A DNA stretch of 64,000 nt from Candidatus Nitrosymbiomonas proteolyticus (GCA_017347465.1 AP021858.1:2250472-2314471); one strand, 5' to 3'; numbered from the stretch's first letter, positions 51,258 through 60,583 are shown. The notes: generated by a model not told the origin, from the letters alone. Numbers and translations are program-made.

Positions 51258-54200
51258 ATGTTCAACGCGATTCGATTGGCAGCCTGGACTTTGGCGCTCC
51301 TGCCCGCTCTCACCTGGGCGCAGGACCAAGACCCGCCGAAGCAAGACGCGCCCCCACCAACGACCAGTTGGCTCCTGAAGGGGGCGACGGTGGTGGTGAA
51401 ACCGGGCCAAACGCTTGCGGCCACGGATATTCTCGTTCGCGAAGGCAAGATCGTAGCGATCGGTAAGGGCCTTCGCGCGCCTGCGGGAGTCGAAACCGTC
51501 GACTGTACGGGTCTGACCGCCTATGCTGGGTTCATCCACCCGCTCTACCGCGTGAACATCGAGGGCGTAGTGCCCTCTACGACGGGCTTGTCGGCGGCTG
51601 AAATCGCCCGAAAAAGGGATGAGGACCCGCTCTCGAAGAAGTCCCAGAACCTCGCAGGTATAGATACAGCGACTCTCGAAGCCAAGGACCTCTCGGCGCT
51701 TCGCAACTTGGCGCTAGGTGGCTTTACGGCTGCGAACGTCTCGGCTTCCGGGGGTATTTTCGGGCCCCGATCCGCCGTCGTCGACACGTTCTATCGCTCT
51801 GTTGAGAAAGACTCGGTGATGCCCTCCACGTCCACCGTCCCCATTGGGCTTCGCCGCGGAGGTGGATTCGGTTCCTATCCAGGCTCGACGATGGGAGTGA
51901 TCGCCTTCATTCGTCAGGCGTTTTATGACGCCCAGTACCACTCGCGCGTCCTGAAGGCAGTCGCCTCGAAGAAGGCCGGAGTCGAGGCGCCCGAAGCCGA
52001 TCCCGCGCTCGAGGCTCTGGCAGGGGTTCTGAGCGGCGCTTCCGTCCCGGTCTTTGAAGACCTCAACGAGGTCAGCGCATACATGGCCGCCGAGCTCGCC
52101 AAGGAGTTCGGCATTCGCCCGGTATTCGTGATGTCTTCCGACTCGGGGAGCCTTCGAGATGTCTTCTCAACCGCTCGGGCAGTAGTCTTGAGGGGAACGA
52201 TCCCAAGCCGGCCGCGGATCGACGACTTGGAGAACGCTTCGCTGGGAGCAGTTCGCGCGTACTTCGGCGAAGTGCAAGCTGGGGCCGAACTGCAAAAGTC
52301 CGGCGTTGCGTTTTGCTTTGGACCCAGCAGCGTCGCGAACCCACTTGCGGGGCTTCGCACCTATGTTCGCGGCGGACTCGACCGCAACTCCGCGCTCGCT
52401 TCTCTCACGACCCGGCCAGCTGAGCTTCTGGGGCTGGCGAACGAGATGGGAACGCTCGAGCAAGGCAAACGCGCCAGCATCGTGCTCACGCAAGGCGACC
52501 TCTTCGATTCCTCCTCCCAGATCATGGCCGTGTTTTCGTCGGGCAAGCGGATCGACTTCGACATGCCCGATCGAAAGAAGGGCGACGAACTGAAGCCCGA
52601 CGCGCCTCTCAAGCTCGTTCCCCCGAAATACGGACGCTTCCCCGCCCCTGCCGAGACCGCTCCGGCCTTCCGACTCTACCGAAACGCGACGATTTGGACG
52701 ATGGGACCGCAGGGGGTTCTGAGCAACGCTGACCTGCTGATTCGCGACGGCAAGATTCAGGCGGTGGGCCGAGGCTTGCAGGTCCCTCAAGGGTGCCAGG
52801 TAATCGACGCGAGCGGGATGCACCTCTCGCCCGGCATTTGGGACTGCCATAGCCACACCGGGATTTCCGGAGGGGTGAACGAAGGCGCGAACATGGTCAC
52901 GATCGAGTGCCGCATTCAAGACGTCACGGATCACACGCAAATTGGAATCTATCGACAGCTCTCGGGTGGGACGGTCGGCGCGAACCAGCTTCATGGGTCG
53001 GCCAACGCGATCGGCGGGCAATCCTTCACGGTCAAGTGGCGATGGGGCGAGCCTCCAACGCGGTTTGGCGTCGAGGGCGCCCCTCCCGGCGTCAAGTTCG
53101 CCTTGGGCGAGAACCCGATCCGCGAACCTGCGGGAAGGGGCGGCGGCGCACAGGCGACTCCGGACGGAACCACACTCCTCACCTGGCGTCCTCAAACGAG
53201 GATGGGCGTCGAGGAAGCCATTCGAAGGGCGCTCCAACTCGGAAAGGAATACGCCGAGCAATGGCGGGCCTACGGAGAGGGCAAACTCCCTGTCGAGCCT
53301 CGGCGCGACATTCAACTCGAGGGCCTGGCGGAAATCGTCACTCAGAAGCGATGGGTCCACAGCCACGGCTATCGTCAGGACGAACTTCTGATGCTGTTGC
53401 GCGTCGTCTCGGAGTTCGGCGGAAAACTCGCCACCCTCCAGCACGTCCTTGAAGGCTACAAAATCGCGGACGAGATGGCGGCCTCAGGGGTTGGGGGCTC
53501 TACGTTTGCCGACTGGTGGGGCTACAAGCTCGAAGCCTACGACGCGATCCCGCACAACGCGGCTCTGATGGCGATGCGGGGCGTCTCGGTGAGCATCAAC
53601 AGCGACAGCGACAACCACGCCCGAAGGCTCAACCATGAGGCAGCCAAGGCCATACGCTATGGCGGGGTTCCCGCAGAGAAAGCCCTGAGCTTCGTCACCA
53701 TCGAGCCGGCAAGGCAACTCGGCATCGACTCGCGTACCGGCTCGCTCGAGCCCGGAAAGGACGCCGACATCGCCGTCTGGACCGCTGATCCGACGAGCGT
53801 TTTCGCGGTGTGCATGCAAACCTACGTCGATGGGGTCCTTAAGTTCGACCGAGATGCCGACGCAAGGCAGCGCTCCGAAAGAATCGAAGAGCTTCAGGCC
53901 GCGAAGGAGGCCCTGAGCGCCCCTGAGCCTGAGACCGACCCCGACAACCCGTTCGCATCGACGGCATCGGCCGGCAACGCCGAAGCTGACGCAGACGAGG
54001 GTAAAGCCGAAGTCAAGCCCGCCTCCGAAGGCAGCGCATCCGTCGCCACGGGACTTGGACCCATTACTGGCTTTCCGGGAACGGTCCGTTATCCCCGAAA
54101 GTCTTTCCTGATCCGGGGCGCGACGCTTCACCCGATGGTTGCCGAGCCTTTCGTCGGTGACCTCTTAGTGGGCGCAGACGGCCGGATCGCCCAAATGGGC

Positions 54201-55376
54201 GCGAACCTGAGTCCAGAAGGGGTTGAAGTCATCGACGGCAGCGGCAAGCACGTCTACCCCGGACTTATCGACTCTTCCACCACCCTCGGGCTCATGGAGA
54301 TCGGACAAGTTCCGCAAAGCGACGACTCCGTCGAAAAGGGCGACTTCCACCCCGACTACAGGGTTGAGCGGACGATCAACGCAGAACATCAGACCCTTGC
54401 GGTCGCTCGCGCCCAAGGCGTCCTGACGGCGCTCGTGCGGCAATCGGTGGGTTCAGGCATAGCCGGACAAGCGGCCGTCATCAACACCGAAGGCTACACG
54501 TTTGAGGACTTAGCCATTCAAGGCGGTGTTGCGATGGTTGCCTCTGCGGGCGGCGGCGGCTTCGCCAGGTTCGAAGAGGAAGAGAGCCACGTTCATATCG
54601 ACGAGATGTATGAGGCCGGGGCCCAGGGTCGCGGAGGCCAGGCGGGCCGTCAAGGACCCTCCTACGAACGCCTGAATCGGGCCCTCAAGGAGACCCGCGA
54701 GTATCTGGAGCAGCGCGCCAAGGCCACCCCTGGGGGTCCGGTTGCCTTCGATGCTCGGTACGAGGCGATGGTTCCCGTGCTCGAAGGCAAGATGCCCGTG
54801 ATGATCGCCGCGAACAGCGCGCAGGACATGAAGGCGGCAGTGGCTTGGGCCGAGGAGCAGAAGGTTCGGGTCCAGCTCTATGGTTGCTCGGGTGCGGGCG
54901 AGATCGCCGATTGGCTCGCCGAAAAGAAGGTCCCGATCATACTGAGCGCAGTTTTTAGCATGCCGGGCGCCGACCTTCCAACCGAGAGCTTTTACGCTCT
55001 CCCCGCTAAACTCGCCAAAGCCGGAGTGAGGTTCTGCCTCTCCACCAACGACTCCCACGACGTTCGGCAACTTCGTGAGCACGCGGGTTTCGCCGCGGCC
55101 TTTGGACTGAAGCGCGAAGACGCGCTGCGCTCCGTCACGCTCTGGGCAGCCGAGATCCTTGGAATGGCCGACCGCATCGGTTCGCTCCGTCCGGGACTCG
55201 AGGCAACGGTCGTGCTCGCGAGCGGCGACCTTCTCGAAACCCGAACCGTCGTCGAGAAGGCTTGGATCTCGGGCCGAGAGGTCGGGTTGCAAAACAAGCA
55301 ATCGCTACTTTATGATAAATATCGATTCCGCCCCCTCCCCACGTTTGGTGGGACTACGGGTGGTTCAAAGGAGTAA
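51258..55376 (+). CDS. Triple amidohydrolase-fold secreted protein
   Basis: 1372 aa from the ATG at 51258 (signal peptide ending near ALTWAQ); TAGCAT lies seven bases upstream. Three amidohydrolase units follow one another. Unit 1 (~35-450) starts LLKGATVVVKPGQTLAATDI but has GFIHPLYRV where HxH should be. Unit 2 (~460-880) keeps the metal site: GIWDCHSHTGISGG, WVHSHGYRQDE, LQHVLEGYK and INSDSDNH. Unit 3 (~945-1340) starts LIRGATLHPMVAEP and has GLIDSSTTLGL, without HxH. Two-unit proteins with one dead unit are common; a third is rare. A linker of Glu/Ala/Asn-rich sequence (~885-935) precedes unit 3. Confidence 0.85.
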   Translation: MFNAIRLAAWTLALLPALTWAQDQDPPKQDAPPPTTSWLLKGATVVVKPGQTLAATDILVREGKIVAIGKGLRAPAGVETVDCTGLTAYAGFIHPLYRVNIEGVVPSTTGLSAAEIARKRDEDPLSKKSQNLAGIDTATLEAKDLSALRNLALGGFTAANVSASGGIFGPRSAVVDTFYRSVEKDSVMPSTSTVPIGLRRGGGFGSYPGSTMGVIAFIRQAFYDAQYHSRVLKAVASKKAGVEAPEADPALEALAGVLSGASVPVFEDLNEVSAYMAAELAKEFGIRPVFVMSSDSGSLRDVFSTARAVVLRGTIPSRPRIDDLENASLGAVRAYFGEVQAGAELQKSGVAFCFGPSSVANPLAGLRTYVRGGLDRNSALASLTTRPAELLGLANEMGTLEQGKRASIVLTQGDLFDSSSQIMAVFSSGKRIDFDMPDRKKGDELKPDAPLKLVPPKYGRFPAPAETAPAFRLYRNATIWTMGPQGVLSNADLLIRDGKIQAVGRGLQVPQGCQVIDASGMHLSPGIWDCHSHTGISGGVNEGANMVTIECRIQDVTDHTQIGIYRQLSGGTVGANQLHGSANAIGGQSFTVKWRWGEPPTRFGVEGAPPGVKFALGENPIREPAGRGGGAQATPDGTTLLTWRPQTRMGVEEAIRRALQLGKEYAEQWRAYGEGKLPVEPRRDIQLEGLAEIVTQKRWVHSHGYRQDELLMLLRVVSEFGGKLATLQHVLEGYKIADEMAASGVGGSTFADWWGYKLEAYDAIPHNAALMAMRGVSVSINSDSDNHARRLNHEAAKAIRYGGVPAEKALSFVTIEPARQLGIDSRTGSLEPGKDADIAVWTADPTSVFAVCMQTYVDGVLKFDRDADARQRSERIEELQAAKEALSAPEPETDPDNPFASTASAGNAEADADEGKAEVKPASEGSASVATGLGPITGFPGTVRYPRKSFLIRGATLHPMVAEPFVGDLLVGADGRIAQMGANLSPEGVEVIDGSGKHVYPGLIDSSTTLGLMEIGQVPQSDDSVEKGDFHPDYRVERTINAEHQTLAVARAQGVLTALVRQSVGSGIAGQAAVINTEGYTFEDLAIQGGVAMVASAGGGGFARFEEEESHVHIDEMYEAGAQGRGGQAGRQGPSYERLNRALKETREYLEQRAKATPGGPVAFDARYEAMVPVLEGKMPVMIAANSAQDMKAAVAWAEEQKVRVQLYGCSGAGEIADWLAEKKVPIILSAVFSMPGADLPTESFYALPAKLAKAGVRFCLSTNDSHDVRQLREHAGFAAAFGLKREDALRSVTLWAAEILGMADRIGSLRPGLEATVVLASGDLLETRTVVEKAWISGREVGLQNKQSLLYDKYRFRPLPTFGGTTGGSKE

Positions 55377-55380
55377 CTTC

Positions 55381-55893
55381 ATGTCTGCAACTGCTACCGA
55401 CGTATCTCATCAGCAACTGATCGACCTTTGCGTAGCCGATCTCAGGTCCTCTCAGGCCCGCGTCCTAGAGACGTTCAAGTTCATCCCCGACGACAAGCTC
55501 ACGTGGTCGCCCGCGCCTCAGGCAAAGAGCGGGCTCAGGCTTATGGCTCACCTCGCGGTCTCGAACTCCGGGATTTCGCAGCTACTGGAGGGCGGTTCGC
55601 TTCCCATTTCGAACTTTGAAGAGCTCGAACGCTTCGTTGCGGAACAAGAGAGGCAGATCACCACTCGGGAGCAAGCGGTCGAGGCGTTCAACCAATCGTG
55701 CGATGCCTATGAGCGAGCGATTCGCCAGGTCCCTGAGGGCGGCCGCGATAAGCTTCTCGGTGTGGGCGAATTGCAGGCGCCCGCCTCGTTCTATATGCGC
55801 CTGGCAGGAATCCACCACCACTCGCACGCCTCCCAGATCGACTACTTGCAGACCTGCTGGGGCGATCTGATTCCCCACTTTCCTCATTCGTAG
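55381..55893 (+). CDS. DinB-family protein
   Basis: 170 aa from the ATG at 55381 with AGGAG eight bases upstream. Four-helix bundle with the metal-ligand pattern: His in LRLMAHLAVSNSG and the pair in AGIHHHSHASQIDYL. It resembles bacillithiol/mycothiol-type transferases or orphan DinBs. A second DinB-family gene is at 32810-33352. Confidence 0.88.
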   Translation: MSATATDVSHQQLIDLCVADLRSSQARVLETFKFIPDDKLTWSPAPQAKSGLRLMAHLAVSNSGISQLLEGGSLPISNFEELERFVAEQERQITTREQAVEAFNQSCDAYERAIRQVPEGGRDKLLGVGELQAPASFYMRLAGIHHHSHASQIDYLQTCWGDLIPHFPHS

Positions 55894-55976
55894 GCGGCGC
55901 TCCCCTCTCGGGCGCCCAGTCCTTCGAACGGCGGGTCCCTGCAAGGGCTTTCGCCAACTCGGAGGCGCAGAAACGG

Positions 55977-56009
55977 AAAAGCGCAGACAAGGTTTCCCTT
56001 GCCTGCGCA
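55977..56009 (-). terminator. Rho-independent terminator for the PEP-CTERM gene at 56054
   Basis: GCGCAG-A-CAAGG and CCTTG-C-CTGCGC form a stem around TTTC; on minus it is followed by TTTTCCGTTT. It may also slow transcription from the convergent DinB gene. Confidence 0.65.
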
Positions 56010-56053
56010 CTCTCCCTTATCGAAGGACGATTGACTGCCCGGGACGCAGAAGG

Positions 56054-56839
56054 TCAGGCCTTCTTGCGGCGGCGGACGAGCATCGCGACGCCGAGGCTAA
56101 GAGCCGCCAGCGACGCAGGCTCCGGCACGGCGGTTCCCCAACCGGTCTCGCCCGAGTATGCGGCGCGGATGTTGTAGTCGACGTCGTCAGCCACTGGATC
56201 GTACGTCGGGGGAATCCAACCCGCAGGCCGATCCACGAAATCCAGATGCCCGCGCACGACGCCTTGCTCGCCGACCAGATTGAACTGCTGAGCAATGTAT
56301 CCGCCGACGATAAAGCCCTCAGCTTCGACGACGTAGGAGTTCCAGTCGGAAACGCCGTAAAGCGACGCGTTGCGAATCTCGAGCGCCCACAGCAAGGTGT
56401 AGGGGATGCCCAATCCCGGAATCGCTCCGAAGATCGCCAAGTCAGGCGCTGCGGCGAATCCACCGGTACCCACCAGGCTCACATCGATCGTCCCACCGGG
56501 GCCGACGTAAGGCGCATCCTGACCCGTGAACATCAGGCACATCGTAATGTCGCCACCAAACGAGCCGCCCGCGTTGAACACCGGATACACCGGGGGCGTG
56601 GGCCAAAACGGCCAGTAGCCGGTGACCTCAGTGTCGAACTCCGACGCCGAATAGAAAAGCGTATCGGGGGCTAACCCGTTCGTCGAGTATTCGACCGCGC
56701 CGTCTCCGTTGAACGCTCCGAAGTTGAAGTCATGCCCCATGATGTTGGGGAACAGGGGAAACGAGAACGCAAGGGCCCCTGCAAAGGCCAGGCCGGCGGT
56801 CGCGCCAAGGCGACTAAATGCTCCGCTCTCTCGAACCAT
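56054..56839 (-). CDS. PEP-CTERM sorting-domain protein
   Basis: 261 aa. N-terminal signal (LGATAGLAFAGALAFSFPLF), beta-rich body (EYSTNGLAPDTLFYSASEFD, YGVSDWNSYVVEAEGFIVGG) and a C-terminal VPEPAS, hydrophobic helix (LAALSLGVAMLV) and RRRKKA. No enzymatic domain is visible. A perfect TATAAT lies 41 bases before the ATG on the same strand. Confidence 0.88.
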   Translation of the reverse strand: MVRESGAFSRLGATAGLAFAGALAFSFPLFPNIMGHDFNFGAFNGDGAVEYSTNGLAPDTLFYSASEFDTEVTGYWPFWPTPPVYPVFNAGGSFGGDITMCLMFTGQDAPYVGPGGTIDVSLVGTGGFAAAPDLAIFGAIPGLGIPYTLLWALEIRNASLYGVSDWNSYVVEAEGFIVGGYIAQQFNLVGEQGVVRGHLDFVDRPAGWIPPTYDPVADDVDYNIRAAYSGETGWGTAVPEPASLAALSLGVAMLVRRRKKA

Positions 56840-56879
56840 ATCAATCCTCCTTCGTCAATCCACGCGATTGAACGATCTC

Positions 56880-56885
56880 ATTATA
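56880..56885 (-). promoter_or_regulatory. TATAAT -10 element of the PEP-CTERM gene
   Basis: Perfect TATAAT on the minus strand, 41 bases before the start codon. A TTGTCA occurs 23 bases further upstream, which is longer than the usual 17, so the -35 is unclear. Confidence 0.5.
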
Positions 56886-57053
56886 CGACGTCCCAATGCA
56901 GGCTTCTTTGACAAAACTGAACAGATTGGGTTGTGAGAGTAATTCAGGCAATTCTTACAGGTATTGCCCGGAGGCAGGGCCTTAGGGCTGATTCCTGGCG
57001 ATCTGCAAGCTCCTCGACTTGCAAGAAGCGCGCGGCTAGGCGATACTAACGTC

Positions 57054-57398
57054 ATGAGTGGCATGACGGTGCAACTGGGCGACCTGGACTTTTCTGGAGT
57101 CGCTCCCCTTGAGGAGTGGACGGCGCCAGGCGGGGAGTGCCTGTTCGCGGCAATGGTGCGGCCCGACCCTGAAAAGCGACCCGCAGACTTCAAGGTCGTG
57201 TACTTCGGCGAATCTGCCAACCTCTCCAGCACCGACCAATTGCGCGAGAACCCCAAATTCCGGTGCTGGGTCAGTGAGTCAGGGAGCCTTAGCAACTTGT
57301 TCATCGGCACGATCGCAGTACCCGGTGTCGACGAGGACACGCGCAAGCGATGGGTTCGCGGCCTTTGCGACCAGTACCATCCGATTTGCAATTGGTAA
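57054..57398 (+). CDS. Small uncharacterised protein, source of a duplicated 3' segment
   Basis: 114 aa from the ATG at 57054, with GATACT six bases before it. Sequence features: LEEWTAPGGECLFAAMVRPD, FKVVYFGESANLSSTDQL and the C-terminus CDQYHPICNW. It has three cysteines and an acidic first half, no signal peptide and no recognised domain. Its last ~113 bases recur at 58851-58963 as a truncated copy. Confidence 0.6.
   Translation: MSGMTVQLGDLDFSGVAPLEEWTAPGGECLFAAMVRPDPEKRPADFKVVYFGESANLSSTDQLRENPKFRCWVSESGSLSNLFIGTIAVPGVDEDTRKRWVRGLCDQYHPICNW
57286..57398 (+). repeat. 113-base segment repeated at 58851-58963
   Basis: From GCCTTAGC to the stop codon this segment aligns gap-free with 58851-58963, with only about a dozen substitutions, mostly at third codon positions. 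The two copies flank a small membrane gene and a pseudopilin gene. No terminal inverted repeats or target-site duplications mark the edges. Confidence 0.85.
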
Positions 57399-57686
57399 TG
57401 ATTCGCGTGAAGCAAGGCGAACGCTGGCAGGACTGCATAGCGTCCCTCGGCCCTCAAAAGGTCGAGAGATGTCTTGGGCCAGGGCTCTCACGTTGTCCTG
57501 GATCCGTCCCGTACTTAAATCCGGCTCCCAGTGTCAATATCGACATTCTCAATGGTTCTGCCCATGAGTCGGGCCTCCAGGGTTCGTCTGGCGCAGCGCC
57601 GAACGAACGACCGCGGGTGGCCGTCCATTCAGTATCAAGAGAACATCCTTCGTCAATAAGCAAAGCGAGATTCTGGAGGATTCAAT

Positions 57687-58145
57687 ATGCAACCGAAAAC
57701 CTTCCCGGACAACCGACACCCGAGTCTACGCGGGCTTGACCGATTTGTTTGGGCTGCCCTCAGCCTTCTTGTTGCTGGTGTCGCGGCCATGTTCATTATC
57801 GTTCAGGTAACTCGCCTCTTTGGGTTGCTCCAGCCCCTCAGCGACTTCGGCATGCTGAAGCTCGACCTTCTCCAGGCCGTTGTTTGGGGCTGCCTTGTCG
57901 CCCTGATCGGGACACCATTTCTTTTGCGGGGAACACGTGCCGCAATCGTGCTCATGGTCGTTTGTTTTTTGGCAACACAGGGCTTGCTCGTGATGACTGT
58001 TCTCTATTTCCTAGGTGCCTTGAACAGCACGGTGGCAAGTGATGCACACCTTGAGCTCTATCCGACTGCGGCCTTGGTGCCCCTGACGGTTGGACTAGCC
58101 ATGGCTTTCAAGCGGGTATCGCTCTCACAATGGGCAGGTGAGTGA
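57687..58145 (+). CDS. Small polytopic membrane protein
   Basis: 152 aa with four hydrophobic segments (FVWAALSLLVAGVAAMFIIVQ, LLQAVVWGCLVALIGTPF, AAIVLMVVCFLATQGLLVMTVLYFL, and a terminal AALVPLTVGLAMAF). No motif. It runs into the pseudopilin gene, its stop lying four bases before that ATG. The 288 bases before it (57399-57686) contain nothing I can identify. Confidence 0.65.
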   Translation: MQPKTFPDNRHPSLRGLDRFVWAALSLLVAGVAAMFIIVQVTRLFGLLQPLSDFGMLKLDLLQAVVWGCLVALIGTPFLLRGTRAAIVLMVVCFLATQGLLVMTVLYFLGALNSTVASDAHLELYPTAALVPLTVGLAMAFKRVSLSQWAGE

Positions 58146-58149
58146 GCTA

Positions 58150-58785
58150 ATGAAGAGACGAGCGTTCACTCTTGTAGAGATTCTCGCTGTGATCGGGATC
58201 ATTGCTTTGCTAGCTGCAGTTGTGTTTCCAGTGTTCGCAAGGGCTCGCAAGAGAGCGCTTGAAGTTCCCGATATTTCAAATATGCGACAGATCTATCTGG
58301 CCGTCACCATGTACGAGGCCGACAACGCGGAGGACTCGCCCCTGACTCTGGTCGAGGTTGAACCTTATGTTGGCTCGCGGGACCTCTTTGCTTCTAACAA
58401 CGACAGGTGGCGGACGCCGATGGGAAATGGCCTGTGGTCAGCAACACCTTTGATCCCCTGTATCTTTTGGTACTCTCCGTTCAAAATAAGCTTTGCGTAT
58501 CTTCGAACCTTTCCCCCTTACAACGAAGATGTTTCCACCTGGAAACCAAAACGCGCAGACGCCAAAGTTGGGATGCTGGCGAGCCCCTACTCGGGAGACG
58601 TTGGGAGCCATGGTGCCCGAGACGCCTATCTTTGTGGAGACCTAGGCAAGGAGCCCAGTGGTTCCATTGGTCCCGTTATGGAGGGTCCGATTCTGCGGAT
58701 CAACATGGATGGGTCCTTCTTTAGGCTCCCAAAGAACCGCAATCCAATGATCGGAAACCCTGACGACCTGTTCTTCAATCGGTAG
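58150..58785 (+). CDS. Type II/IV pseudopilin-like protein (prepilin N-terminal motif)
   Basis: 211 aa from the ATG at 58150 (a GTG at 58138 overlaps the previous gene). N-terminus MKRRAFTLVEILAVIGIIAL is the prepilin leader and cleavage site (A-F-T-L-V-E) followed by a hydrophobic helix, RARKRALEV and ISNMRQIYLAVTMYEADNAED, the typical start of the prepilin-type family with a C-terminal H-X9-DG-like domain. No other secretion or pilus genes are near. It would be processed by PilD. Confidence 0.88.
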   Translation: MKRRAFTLVEILAVIGIIALLAAVVFPVFARARKRALEVPDISNMRQIYLAVTMYEADNAEDSPLTLVEVEPYVGSRDLFASNNDRWRTPMGNGLWSATPLIPCIFWYSPFKISFAYLRTFPPYNEDVSTWKPKRADAKVGMLASPYSGDVGSHGARDAYLCGDLGKEPSGSIGPVMEGPILRINMDGSFFRLPKNRNPMIGNPDDLFFNR

Positions 58786-58850
58786 GCGTAGGAGGATAGG
58801 CCGTAGATACCAGTCGGAATTGATTTTTTTGAGAAGTTGGGGGGCATTCA

Positions 58851-58963
58851 GCCTGAGCGACTTGTTTATCGGGACTATCTCAGTACCCGGAGTCGACGAG
58901 GAAACCCGCAAGCGATGGGTTCGGGGCCTTTGCGACCAGTACCATCCGATTTGCAATTGGTAG
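58851..58963 (+). pseudogene. Truncated paralogue of the 57054-57398 gene
   Basis: The plus frame reads LFIGTISVPGVDEETRKR, then WVRGLCDQYHPICNW and TAG, matching the C-terminal third of the 114-aa protein. No upstream coding part is present; the frame begins after the pseudopilin gene with unrelated sequence. Substitutions are mainly silent, so it was probably a working gene before losing its 5' part. Confidence 0.8.
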
Positions 58964-58983
58964 GGCGCCGCCCCCCCACCCTC

Positions 58984-59595
58984 TCACTCGCCAGCCGAGC
59001 CCTGATTCCAGAAGTACCAGTTCGGCATTCCCAAAAGGTCGCGTTCAGCAATCAGTTCGAATCCCAGCTTCAAGTACTTCGGAACGTTCGCCTCATCGTG
59101 GGTATCCAGCGCCACGCCCCTAACCTCTGGCAACGACGCCGATAGCTCATGCACACGACTCAGCAGCGACTTGCCGACGCCACGACCTTGGGCATCAGCC
59201 GATACACCGATCGCGGCGACGTAAAGATGAGGCTCTTTGGGCCGGGTCTCGTCTTGCACCTGATCGTAGGCCTCGAATAGATTCCTGCCGTTCGCCGACA
59301 TCTTCGCCTCCATCGCTTTCCATCGCTGCTCGAACTCAGGGGGAAACCCCTCGGCTTCCGGGAGGACAACCGTCGCCGCGCCGATCACGACGCCTTGCTC
59401 GATCGCCACGAAGCCCGGCTGCCCACAAGCAACGCGGAACCCGACAGAGACGCCGAAGAGTTCGTGGAGCATCTCATGCCGAGGATGCTCCGCGTCTGCG
59501 AACACCCTCGAAAGAAACGGATACTCATGAAACGAGGTGGCAAGGACACGAATCGCGCCTTCTTCAGTGGACTTGGACAGGGGCTCGATGAGCAC
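58984..59595 (-). CDS. GNAT-family N-acetyltransferase
   Basis: 203 aa from a GTG. The acetyl-CoA loop VSADAQGRGVGKSLLSRVHEL and the following ALDTHDEANVPKYLKLGFELI are typical of GNATs, and the N-terminus has EYPFLSRVFADAEHPRHEML. Substrate unknown. It is convergent with the truncated repeat copy. The gap 59596-59872 has no feature I can support except the ribosome-binding site of the next gene. Confidence 0.86.
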   Translation of the reverse strand: MLIEPLSKSTEEGAIRVLATSFHEYPFLSRVFADAEHPRHEMLHELFGVSVGFRVACGQPGFVAIEQGVVIGAATVVLPEAEGFPPEFEQRWKAMEAKMSANGRNLFEAYDQVQDETRPKEPHLYVAAIGVSADAQGRGVGKSLLSRVHELSASLPEVRGVALDTHDEANVPKYLKLGFELIAERDLLGMPNWYFWNQGSAGE

Positions 59596-59872
59596 TCGAT
59601 CATGCTATCGCCACAAGGCGGTGAACCACAAGGGGGCGGCTCCTTCGAGGCCGTTGACGTAGGACTTCCGGCCACGAACGGCATCGATGCCCTCCGGAAG
59701 GATTTGCCGAGCGCACGGCTGAGTCGGCCAAAGGGGCCTCCGGAGGAAGCCTACGCCCAACTCACCCGTGTGCAAAGTTGACGAATCAGTATTTGCGTCA
59801 CAATCTCCGGGCCAAGCGACAACTTCACTATGACGCTCTTTGCGGACAAACTGAGTTGAAAGGAGATAAGAG

Positions 59873-60583
59873 ATGAATCGAAAATGCATGGCGCTGGCGG
59901 CAGCCTGCGCCCTCTTGGCGAGCGCAGCACTTGCCGCGGACAAGAAGGTAGTCGTGAACCCCATTCTGGTGGCCAAGTCCGACGGGTCTGCTCGGGCAGC
60001 CTTTGCCGCCTACGAGGTCTATGCCGACAAGATTTGGGACCAAGCCAACATCATGATCGACTTCTTGGCGCCGACGTATCTCGACGATACGGCTTATTGG
60101 GCGTTTGATTACAGCAACGCCTGGAGCCTGGTCACTGATCCCGGCCACGGCCAATCCGGCGATGCCCTGACCATCAACGCCTTCTTTGTGGACCACATCT
60201 ACAACGCGAGCGTCTACGGCTTCGCCTACTACGACCAGCCGTACATGGTGTTGGACGTGCAGAACATTCTCGGGTATTCGGCCCTGGGCCGCGTCGACAC
60301 GTTCTCGCATGAACTCGGCCACAACCTGTACCTGCCCCACTACGACGTCGCCAACCCCGGAGACCCCAACGCGGCGGACCACTTGATGGCATCCGGAGGC
60401 ATTCGGAATATCCCTCAGGACCTCGGCGACGTTGCCCCCGACGGCAACGGATGGGACCTTCTTGGCGCGGACGAGATCGATACCGCTCGGGCGAGCCGCT
60501 TTGCCCAGGCGGTTCCCGAACCTGCAACCCTGGCGGTGCTGGGCGCGGGGCTTGCGATTCTTAGCCGACGGCGAAGGAAGTGA
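59873..60583 (+). CDS. PEP-CTERM protein with metzincin-type zinc protease motif
   Basis: 236 aa from the ATG at 59873 (AAAGGAG upstream). Signal peptide, then a domain with FDYSNAWSLVTDPGHGQSGD and the zinc motif HELGHNLYLPH (H-E-x2-H-x5-H, the spacing of metzincins), followed by DHLMASGGIRNIP, whose Met could be the Met-turn. It ends VPEPAT, a hydrophobic helix and RRRRK. It would be a surface metalloprotease processed by exosortase. The stop overlaps the next gene (GTGA). Confidence 0.85.
   Translation: MNRKCMALAAACALLASAALAADKKVVVNPILVAKSDGSARAAFAAYEVYADKIWDQANIMIDFLAPTYLDDTAYWAFDYSNAWSLVTDPGHGQSGDALTINAFFVDHIYNASVYGFAYYDQPYMVLDVQNILGYSALGRVDTFSHELGHNLYLPHYDVANPGDPNAADHLMASGGIRNIPQDLGDVAPDGNGWDLLGADEIDTARASRFAQAVPEPATLAVLGAGLAILSRRRRK

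Noticed and set aside
57454-57663. Short minus-strand frame in the gap before the membrane gene at 57687
   Set aside because: No convincing domain or ribosome-binding site; likely chance open frame.
57286-58963. Composite transposon or insertion sequence flanked by the 113-base repeats
   Set aside because: The repeats are gene 3' ends, not terminal inverted repeats, and no transposase is encoded between them.
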